Positions 11,201-17,646 of a DNA stretch of 64,000 nucleotides are shown in pieces. Source of the stretch: Nanobdellota archaeon. Lineage in GTDB: Archaea; Nanobdellota; Nanobdellia; Parvarchaeales; Parvarchaeaceae. Each line of letters opens with the position of its first letter. The first letter of the stretch is position 1. The notes below the pieces were generated by a model. The model had not been told where the DNA came from. It did not search any database and saw only the letters and a list, made by a program, of their open reading frames with translations. The translations under genes were made by a program, and so were the position numbers. Location: the NCBI GenBank assembly GCA_021799085.1, contig JAJZBD010000001.1, positions 111,483-175,482 on the forward strand, read 5' to 3'.

Positions 11201-11670
11201 ACTGTATTACTGCGTTCCGATAAATTAAGCACCAAATTAGACTGTATATCTATATTGGATGAATTTACCACTTCGAATGAATTCTTATTTAAAAGTGTTT
11301 CAAGGCCGTATTCTATCATATTGTTATTCGGAAGGCAGATTTGGCCTGCTAGATTCCTCCAGTAATAAACCTTGGGAACCGGCACAAATGGCAATGACTG
11401 AGAGGTGTTAATGTAGCCACAGTCAACACTGCTTGGCTGCAAAGTAAGCCCATCAAAAAGTTCTGCTTTCTGGAAATTGTAATTTGCCTCTTGTATAAGA
11501 TAGTTTTTTAATGCAAGCGTTTGATAAATGCTGTTTTGGGCAGTTATCTCTATTTTTGAACTTAAACCTACATTTCCTATGTAACCAAAAGCATTGAGAA
11601 CTATATATATTGTGGCTGCGACCATGCCCAGCACCACAATCATATTTGCCTGCCCCTTAGTATTTAGCAT
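8245..11670 (-). CDS. Large extracellular protein with pilin-like N-terminus
   Basis: This 1,141-residue protein has a short N-terminus with K-G then Q (MLNTKGQANMIVV) followed by a hydrophobic helix to about residue 30. That resembles an archaeal class III (prepilin-type) signal, although the usual Glu at +5 is missing. A helical segment follows (about 36-70), then a long Asn/Ser/Tyr-rich, sequon-rich region with scattered Cys pairs and no second clear membrane segment. It starts directly after the stop of the gene at 11671-12255 and its stop is 2 nt before the giant gene, so the five genes from 15475 to 1 are probably one transcript. I do not recognise a named family. It could be a pilus or adhesin subunit; this is inferred from the N-terminus only. 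Confidence 0.85.
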   Translation of the reverse strand: MLNTKGQANMIVVLGMVAATIYIVLNAFGYIGNVGLSSKIEITAQNSIYQTLALKNYLIQEANYNFQKAELFDGLTLQPSSVDCGYINTSQSLPFVPVPKVYYWRNLAGQICLPNNNMIEYGLETLLNKNSFEVVNSSNIDIQSNLVLNLSERSNTVFFGNFSAPFLSNKYKFQYNTSSATFSVCEWSSSGCAYISSNVPLGINFNLSGMEFTSMPLQDVVSGVIDQSVSVSAFFKGSGLSPSSQYTLVTFPNGNVAIIYTDTISGVTSFYLTPMPNENLYSLSSVISYDNANGIPSQIKLVNASKSGFIFDGTNYTFSVTSDTNGIFTIKPANYVMFGIQPQFVYYKYILNSIQNSGTQNLLFPNNQNLYVSYSLFPLYSPQVCVNYNEGQYDLQNCLTLSDSITGDNYLSQLMQLGIAFVNQSFPIGNQKIEGFAQYEIDNYISNAINAVNLKTVSVNGRPKYDWYSALILQLGSPQGTSYLLNKLNRVKEPYYGTYIYNCEQNSSDLTYCRNLLSSTLSQDVIALLQEQMPQELSFLSGTNFNINVLNLSINASEIDSCVNASNYTVKSNYSYSVKSLPVNGNFSEEVLGIPISLDFGYQNNLTLKPTEACGIQRSPYATGYPGFTEALITNNFTYINCAPVISQLFLNHTCIASLQTSNSTMEGYLNSTSSAPNGEYCRKLSNGQYFCPYYKVSSFSYKNWITSSNTCPDYFVLNSKNFTTSQNSNYRLVSVYGGGADSANLSFYNKTFALYNGSLNLPLNFSFNVGFNSTGPYAGVSAFFSSSHYLSGSVISASFNSEQNPNGLYNYSIATDSASLLGGSNDYISPGTQNELSFNRYCVGSNGCNLTAYLDSNLQSSFDSNSAAITSTVNLLGISTTSKPSSDLISYAFVSNYVPLYKPVEGELAYAPASELNPSLNTSFGLTTDNNTYFNELLLNSSHFTSSFQLAINLNSNFNFGYFVPGYIKIFGVYSSNEVLQLYWWNQTALVNGGLLWINLTKNMPNELYIVYGQGASYTGKFSDNGSLVFPFFYSVNSNSKPFTFLYPNKEQHNFNAYYSEAGLNLSNTEPVPSYIYNATLSSYYEEFACINVNPFKLTLLNGTYSAYPPNFNINELYNDFSTEYPGLTIIGKQTYTNWP

Positions 11671-12255
11671 TTAGCTTATCACCCCGTAAATAGTATAAGG
11701 CTTTGAAGGATCTGCAGGATTATAAACCTGCATGCTACATTCTGATTTACCTGTAACACCCGCAGGTATCTGATTCAAAAAGACCTGCATTCCAAGCGCT
11801 TTCAATGTAGCTGTTTCTTGTCCTGTCAATACCTGAAAGTTACTTAGAGAAAAACCGGAAAAATAACCTATAAAATCACTGTAGAGAGAAGAAGAATTAT
11901 AAAGATATGTTTGAATGTAATTGTAATTGGAATTGCAGGCACCGCTGCAATTTGTCGACAAGGACTGCTCTTTATTTGAATTTGCAAGAGAATACTGACT
12001 TGGGTTAGACAAAGCCAGCTGGGACAAAGTAAACGCATTATGGACATAATATGTACTATATATGGTATCCAAAGCAAAATTGCATGAAAATGAGACTGGC
12101 TGCTGACTTACGGCTGTCAATAGGTTTGCAGTAGCGCCGTGAAGCAAAGCCGATGCCAAAACAGCTAGAACCACCGCTACCAGAGGTGCTAACACTAAAT
12201 CAAGCATTGTAAGCTGGCCTTTCTTACCAAGTCTAACTGTAAGGTGGAATACCAT
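11671..12255 (-). CDS. Small membrane-anchored protein, pilin-like N-terminus
   Basis: A 194-residue protein with N-terminus RLGKKGQLTMLDLVLAP followed by a long hydrophobic helix (about 18-42), again the K-K-G then Q pattern of class III signals. The mature part is Ser/Asn/Tyr-rich with four Cys, including a C-x3-C pair near residue 100, suggesting disulfides outside the cell. The ATG at 12255 lies inside the end of the upstream gene (23-nt overlap), so translation is probably coupled. Size and N-terminus would suit a minor pilin or pseudopilin, but no family could be assigned. Confidence 0.8.
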   Translation of the reverse strand: MVFHLTVRLGKKGQLTMLDLVLAPLVAVVLAVLASALLHGATANLLTAVSQQPVSFSCNFALDTIYSTYYVHNAFTLSQLALSNPSQYSLANSNKEQSLSTNCSGACNSNYNYIQTYLYNSSSLYSDFIGYFSGFSLSNFQVLTGQETATLKALGMQVFLNQIPAGVTGKSECSMQVYNPADPSKPYTIYGVIS

Positions 12256-13039
12256 ATGTAACCTGAACCTTTAATACGCCGCTGTTTTGGAAAGTCGGCT
12301 GTCCTTGTGCATTAGTAAATTGTATTTCTACTGGAAAACTTTCAGAATAGGTATTTTCAGCATAAAAAATAGATGCCAAGGCATATTGAGGAGCTATTTC
12401 TGTAGTAGAATGTTGACCAACTGCTAGAATTATATTAAATTGAATGGCCCCACCTGTGGCAATCATAATTATCAAACTGGCTACTAAGCTTACGCCCATT
12501 GCAGCATATTCCGCGTTCTGTGCGTATTTTTGAATTAACGCTTCTGTCTGCTGAAAACTTTCTCCAAAATTAAATTGATTGTAATTTGAAAGATACAAAG
12601 AACCAGTTGGTCCAAGCTCATTTGGATCCTGCGTATCATATAATGTCAATGAAACACCGGTTGCAGCTGCAAGATCTGACTGTAAAGCAGGTATGTTTGT
12701 CGCACCTCCAAAATATATATACTGCATGCAAGAAAGGAAATAATTCTCGATGAATTTATTTATGTTTACTACCCCCGGTTCAGTGTATGAAGATGAATAT
12801 AATGGTCCGCCGGTAGCATCTAAACTTGAATTATAATAAGAGATTGTGTTCTTATAGGCAAAACAATTAGGAGAAGTTATTAACCTTGTGCCTATACCTG
12901 CAGCAACGGATTCTGAATTTGCAAATACGCTTGTACTGTTTATTTGAGAAACGCTGAAAGACAAAACAACTAGGAGAAGAGCGAATGCAACTATCAGTAT
13001 GCCTGCATTCAAAAAAGCCATCATCTCAACTAATGCCAT
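12233..13039 (-). CDS. Membrane protein of surface cluster
   Basis: A 268-residue protein with an N-terminal hydrophobic helix (about 8-32) and a second one (about 178-208, AAMGVSLVASLIIMIATGGA). The stretch between is predicted extracytoplasmic and contains two Cys. The N-terminus lacks the K-G-Q motif of its neighbours but has a similar helix position. It starts 6 nt after the stop of the 809-residue protein and overlaps the next gene by 23 nt. No family recognised. Operon membership suggests a role with the other four surface proteins. Confidence 0.8.
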   Translation of the reverse strand: MALVEMMAFLNAGILIVAFALLLVVLSFSVSQINSTSVFANSESVAAGIGTRLITSPNCFAYKNTISYYNSSLDATGGPLYSSSYTEPGVVNINKFIENYFLSCMQYIYFGGATNIPALQSDLAAATGVSLTLYDTQDPNELGPTGSLYLSNYNQFNFGESFQQTEALIQKYAQNAEYAAMGVSLVASLIIMIATGGAIQFNIILAVGQHSTTEIAPQYALASIFYAENTYSESFPVEIQFTNAQGQPTFQNSGVLKVQVTYGIPPYS

Positions 13040-13045
13040 GTTTAC

Positions 13046-15475
13046 TCAGCTCCCCGAAAAGTAAGTACCTCCGAATGAATTTGGATTGTTCGGATACACT
13101 CCGAAAACTAAATTATTATAAACATTTTCTATATTATAATCTGTCGTGGTGCCTTGCTGTGTTTTTGTAAATTCCAATGTTACATTTGAATAGTCTGTTT
13201 CATAGTATGAAAGATTTGTATCATGTGCTGCGATAGCTATCATTGGATCAACCAAAAAATTATCAAGAGAAGTTGATATGCCAATTTGAAGTTTAGGGAT
13301 GCTTTTCCCGATAAAGGATGCAATTAAAGAAGCAACTGGGAAATCTACACCAAAGTCTTTTTTCAATATTGGACTACCACCACCTATGAAATTGCCTGCA
13401 GAAAGGAAACTATTCTGACCTAAAAGATTTGTTGCAGTTAACTGATTTGGAAAATCCATTACTGGAACAGAGAAACCAAATAACGAACCATTATTTATGT
13501 AGAAATCTGTATTACTGTTCATGTTTTTCAATTCTGATAGCTCATTTTGGGTCAAGCCGATATTTACTTTCCCATCACTTAAATTTGTCATGTTAACACA
13601 TGATATTGGCGCGCCATATTCAGTAACATTAAAAGAAGGGTTATTGAAATTGTTTGTATCGATAACTGGAGAACCAAAGGAATCAATAAGCATTCTATAT
13701 ATACACAAATTTACATTGCTCCCCTGGTTAGAGATAGCTAATGATTCTCCAGGCGGCAATAAAATCGAAATATTTTTTATATTTGACTTTGAATTGAAAA
13801 GGTTATTAAGCTCAGTCTGCAAAGTATTAGGGAACAATGCATTATTTTGCGAACAAAGCGTATTGTAAAGCCCCTGGGATATTGAAAATGATATAGAGCC
13901 ATTGCCGCTTGGCTGTATAACTGTCTTTAAATTTTGCCCTGGCTGAGATGCTGTCTGTGCGAGTTCACACATGTCATTCATATCCGTTATCAAAGGACTA
14001 GTAACCTGTGTCGGCCTTCCGCTTGACTGGCCGTCAAGGTACACTTCTCCGCCGTATCCAATAAAGTATGTACCTAAAGGAAGAATGCTGTTAACTTTTG
14101 TGTATAAGTTTACAAGCGTAGTGGCTGCACCAAGTTCAGCGGATATTGAAGATAAACCCTTTCCAACGGAATTGTAGCTATTGACATTTAAGGGTTGTGA
14201 TGGCAAACTTAAACAGCTGGCAGTTCTGGCATAAGTAAGAAAAGCATTCTGTGCAAGGAAGAATGGGATTGAAAGCAATGGGTCGCTTCCACTTTGCGAC
14301 AACCCGACAGATCCCACTAATGAACTTGAAGAACTTAAAGTACCTGGGGCAGAAACTCCTGAAATCGGAGTCCCATAAGGATTATTGGAAGTAACGGTAT
14401 TTGCATTAGCAGATAATTCTGATAAAACATTCTGCTTTACAGCAACTTGCTTTGAAGCAAAAAGAATTAAAGTATCCTTTCCCACGCCAGAAGGCAACGA
14501 ATTCAATGTTTGTTCGCTGGATAATAACTGAGAATATTGCTGTAAAACGTAGTCTGCCGCAGCGTACTTAAATGGCATGGGCGCTTCTGTAAGATACGCA
14601 GAAGCTATCTGCTGGCTTATTGATACAGATGGGCCGGTCAAAGCTCCAATCTGCTGCCCATTTACGTAAATTCCTTTAGTAACAAAGGTGTTCAGGTTGC
14701 TGCTGGTAGTACCAAACCAAGCTTCTATTAAAGGAACGGATACTAAAGCTACAGAAAGAGATGCCACAACTGTTGGGATAAATATTTTCATGCTAGGCAA
14801 AGCATCTCTAATAGTTGAAAGACCGCTGGATAGAAGGGAATCCTCCGGCAAATCCTGAATAAATGGATGTTTTATGTCAGTTACTATTCTGTTTTTTATT
14901 GCCTTTTTAATTCTAGTCAATAAACTACTTTTAGATCCCTGCCCAGATTCCTGCGCAACTTGGCTAGTTTCCTCCTCCACAGCATTCTCAGATGTTTCTG
15001 CCGATTTTTCTCCAATAGTTTCTAATTCATTAGATGTTTCCCGTGCTGTTAATTGAGTGGCTTCGTCAGTGCCTTCTTTTGCTGCATCTTCTGAGCCACC
15101 TACTCCCCCAAATCCATAGCCTATCATAAAACAAAGAGCAACGCTAAATACATTTTTGCCTGAATCCAGCGTGGGGCCGTTGGCATAAGACACATTATAC
15201 ACTTTAGACCCGCCTGCACAAGTATAAGCTGCTATTGATGGATCCCAGGTACACAGTGAATTATTTCCAGCTAAAGTAATTGACATGGAAGAAGGCGCAC
15301 TGTACAAAGAATTTATTGAAAAACCAATATTATCAGCAAATAATTGTAAAGACCTTGCACCGTTTTGAAAGAAAAGACCCTGCAAGTTGGCAAAATAAAC
15401 TCCAACTAAAAGAAAGGCTGCGGATAAAATAATAACACCAATACCTATAACTATCTGTGCCTTCTTAGTCAACAT
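13046..15475 (-). CDS. Large membrane-anchored surface protein, first gene of cluster
   Basis: An 809-residue protein. MLTKKAQIVIGIGVIILSAA is a short basic N-terminus with K-A then Q and a hydrophobic helix, again class III-like. A second hydrophobic stretch at about 110-125 is followed by an acidic, Glu/Thr-rich segment (about 127-180) and then a basic amphipathic one (about 184-200), unlike the rest of the protein. A third hydrophobic segment (about 230-252) precedes a Ser/Asn/Leu-rich C-terminal region. The charged insert between hydrophobic segments could be cytoplasmic, which would give an in-out-in arrangement. It is the first gene after an AT-rich gap at 15476-15535, where the operon promoter should lie. 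No family recognised. Confidence 0.82.
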   Translation of the reverse strand: MLTKKAQIVIGIGVIILSAAFLLVGVYFANLQGLFFQNGARSLQLFADNIGFSINSLYSAPSSMSITLAGNNSLCTWDPSIAAYTCAGGSKVYNVSYANGPTLDSGKNVFSVALCFMIGYGFGGVGGSEDAAKEGTDEATQLTARETSNELETIGEKSAETSENAVEEETSQVAQESGQGSKSSLLTRIKKAIKNRIVTDIKHPFIQDLPEDSLLSSGLSTIRDALPSMKIFIPTVVASLSVALVSVPLIEAWFGTTSSNLNTFVTKGIYVNGQQIGALTGPSVSISQQIASAYLTEAPMPFKYAAADYVLQQYSQLLSSEQTLNSLPSGVGKDTLILFASKQVAVKQNVLSELSANANTVTSNNPYGTPISGVSAPGTLSSSSSLVGSVGLSQSGSDPLLSIPFFLAQNAFLTYARTASCLSLPSQPLNVNSYNSVGKGLSSISAELGAATTLVNLYTKVNSILPLGTYFIGYGGEVYLDGQSSGRPTQVTSPLITDMNDMCELAQTASQPGQNLKTVIQPSGNGSISFSISQGLYNTLCSQNNALFPNTLQTELNNLFNSKSNIKNISILLPPGESLAISNQGSNVNLCIYRMLIDSFGSPVIDTNNFNNPSFNVTEYGAPISCVNMTNLSDGKVNIGLTQNELSELKNMNSNTDFYINNGSLFGFSVPVMDFPNQLTATNLLGQNSFLSAGNFIGGGSPILKKDFGVDFPVASLIASFIGKSIPKLQIGISTSLDNFLVDPMIAIAAHDTNLSYYETDYSNVTLEFTKTQQGTTTDYNIENVYNNLVFGVYPNNPNSFGGTYFSGS

Positions 15476-15535
15476 AAATAATTATAATTTATGTTGATAT
15501 TTATCCTTTTTAGATATTAATTAAGTTCACAATAT

Positions 15536-16243
15536 TTATAAAGTGTACTCTATTTCGCTTTCAGAACCGTGTTTTTCCTGAAATTGCTTGAATGCATTCT
15601 CTAAATCCGTTTTATTGTAACTATTTAATTCTTCTGCAAGTTTGTATGAAAACATTTTTGCTCTATAATAGAAATTTGAAAGAATCTTTTCGTATCTTTC
15701 TGGATTCTCGGTTTTTATCTTTTCAATTTTATTGAATTCTTCAGTAGTTGCCTTTTTCGCCAACAGATTTTTACCGGTTTTCTCATCTTTTATGAATCTA
15801 GGCATTGCCAGCAGAACCTTCTCTTCAGGTATATACAGAAACAAAGCAGTTAGAGCCGGGCTTGAATCGTATTTTGCTTTGTAATTCTTAAAGAGATCTG
15901 GAAATCTCTTGACAAGATTTTGATAAAGATAACCGCCCTTTTCATGCAAAGCAGCTTCATAGGTTTTATCGTCATTTATAGAAATGCCAGACTTTAAAAG
16001 CCAATCAGAAGTTGTCAAAAAATAAGTTGCACTTGATTTAAGAACCTCATCTTTGCTTAACCGGTATACCTTACCCTTTATCTTATGCTTATCCTCACCT
16101 TCAATATATGGTAAGATTTCTATGTTTATTGCTGTTGAATACAATGAATCTAAGATAGCATCCATTGCATTTTCTAATTTAGATTCCTTATATTTGCTGT
16201 ATGCCTTGTCTGCTGCAAATCCTATCAAATCAAATAATCCCAT
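15536..16243 (-). CDS. Hypothetical protein, 235 residues
   Basis: Soluble, Lys/Glu-rich protein with no signal peptide and no clear membrane segment except a weak hydrophobic start (MGLFDLIGFAADKAYSKY). The middle contains a stretch ending EEKVLLAMPRF that looks like beta structure, and the C-terminus is helical and charged. I do not recognise a family. It lies upstream of the surface cluster on the same strand, separated by a 60-nt AT-rich gap, so it may be a separate unit. Codon use and composition look like chromosomal housekeeping genes nearby. Confidence 0.7.
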   Translation of the reverse strand: MGLFDLIGFAADKAYSKYKESKLENAMDAILDSLYSTAINIEILPYIEGEDKHKIKGKVYRLSKDEVLKSSATYFLTTSDWLLKSGISINDDKTYEAALHEKGGYLYQNLVKRFPDLFKNYKAKYDSSPALTALFLYIPEEKVLLAMPRFIKDEKTGKNLLAKKATTEEFNKIEKIKTENPERYEKILSNFYYRAKMFSYKLAEELNSYNKTDLENAFKQFQEKHGSESEIEYTL

Positions 16244-16304
16244 ATACTATCTGTGAAATAAACTAGTATTTATATTTTACTTAAGAGTGAATTAATCACA
16301 AAAG

Positions 16305-16376
16305 CGCCCGGGGCAGGATTCGAACCTGCAACGCCTTGGTTAACAGCCAAGTGCTCTGCCGTTGAGCTACTCGGGC
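16305..16376 (-). tRNA. tRNA-Asn (GTT)
   Basis: Cloverleaf on the minus strand: D-stem GCTC/GAGC, anticodon arm CTTGG-CTGTTAA-CCAAG with anticodon GTT, T-arm GCAGG-TTCGAAT-CCTGC, discriminator G, no encoded CCA and no intron. The acceptor stem GCCCGAG/CCCGGGC contains an A6-C67 mismatch. The CCA-adding enzyme gene ends just past its 5' side (stop at 16378) on the same strand, so the two may be co-transcribed. Confidence 0.95.
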
Positions 16377-16377
16377 A

Positions 16378-17574
16378 TCAATTAATAAATATTGATTTGG
16401 GAGACATATATTCTTTTATTTTAAGCAATATAAATTTATTGAAATCCTTAACATTGTATTGTTTATCATAACAAATGTGTTTTCCAGTGATAAAAACGCC
16501 ATTGTGTGCCTTAATAAAATTTTTAAGTATCTCAGTATCAGAAAAGACTTCCGGGCCACAAACTGCCTTTGTTTTCGTTTTAGGCACGTTTTTTATTTGA
16601 AGGAACAAGTCTGCACCTCTCTCGGTGTAGTCAACATCAACGGAGTATATTTCTATGTCCTCTGCCTTAAGCTCTTTTATGAGCTTGTCTAGATTCTTTA
16701 CATACTTTGAAAGGAAAACATCTCTTGGCTCAATTATTTTAGTGGTAAAAACGAATAACTTAGTATGACGTGCTTTAACCTCTTTTAGCACTTTTTCTCT
16801 GATGCTTTTCTTCACAAAAAAATCAAATGAGGGAGAAAGGTAAAAACGTTTTATAGAAAGAACAAACTTTGACAGGTTCTCTTCATTTACTGAAGCACAT
16901 ATGTTCCTCTTTGGGTTAGTTGGATCCATGAGAAAAATTGGAAAACTGCTTTTATCCGAAACTTTTCCAATAACAACTGGGAGTTTCCATGAATTTACTG
17001 CTTTCATTAAACCAGTAAAACCTCCAAACTCCTTTATCATTACTTCTAATGAATAACCTGAAAAACCATGCATGTATGTCTCTGAACCGTAACAGTTATT
17101 GGCCTTACAAAATGCCTTTAATATTATAACATCTTTTTTCTGCGAACTGGATAAAGAAGAGTTTATATAATTTGCGTGAAGAACGGACAAATCTATAGAA
17201 TTTTCTACTGAATTTACGTCAGAAAAGCGAAGAACAGGAACAACTTCTATCTTTATTCCATTAAACAAGCCCTTAAAGTATTTTCTTGTACCAAAGGTAG
17301 GGATAAAATTCTTTGGAACTAAAAAAGACAGAGTCTTCATTTCTTCTTCTGAATTAAAAATCGCAAATATATCTATGTCGCTTTCATTCTTTATCCAAGT
17401 CCCTTTGGCATAAGAACCGCTAAACCTGAACTCAACATTTACTCCACTGCTTATAGCATTTTTATTTAATATGTTCATTAATTCTGCAGCGCTTTTATCA
17501 AGCTTAGTTTTCTCTTTTTCAGAAGGCACAAACGACGAATATGCCCTCTCAAATACTTTTTTAAACTTATCCAT
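16378..17574 (-). CDS. cca: CCA-adding enzyme (tRNA nucleotidyltransferase, class I)
   Basis: Adds or repairs the 3' CCA of tRNAs, needed here because the visible tRNA genes do not encode CCA. The 398-residue length is slightly short for the archaeal class I family. The nucleotidyltransferase signature G-S-Y-A-K-G-T-W is at 53-60, followed by the metal-binding D66-x-D68 pair (ESDIDIF). The central and tail domains follow in the expected order (HGFSGYSLEVMI, then PTNPKRNICASV). It starts at an ATG 72 nt from the divergent helicase gene and reads into tRNA-Asn 1 nt after its stop. Confidence 0.95.
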   Translation of the reverse strand: MDKFKKVFERAYSSFVPSEKEKTKLDKSAAELMNILNKNAISSGVNVEFRFSGSYAKGTWIKNESDIDIFAIFNSEEEMKTLSFLVPKNFIPTFGTRKYFKGLFNGIKIEVVPVLRFSDVNSVENSIDLSVLHANYINSSLSSSQKKDVIILKAFCKANNCYGSETYMHGFSGYSLEVMIKEFGGFTGLMKAVNSWKLPVVIGKVSDKSSFPIFLMDPTNPKRNICASVNEENLSKFVLSIKRFYLSPSFDFFVKKSIREKVLKEVKARHTKLFVFTTKIIEPRDVFLSKYVKNLDKLIKELKAEDIEIYSVDVDYTERGADLFLQIKNVPKTKTKAVCGPEVFSDTEILKNFIKAHNGVFITGKHICYDKQYNVKDFNKFILLKIKEYMSPKSIFIN

Positions 17575-17646
17575 AGCAATATATCATTTGAAAGGTATTA
17601 ATAAATTATATAATGGCATAAAATTATCGCATAATAAAACATTAGA

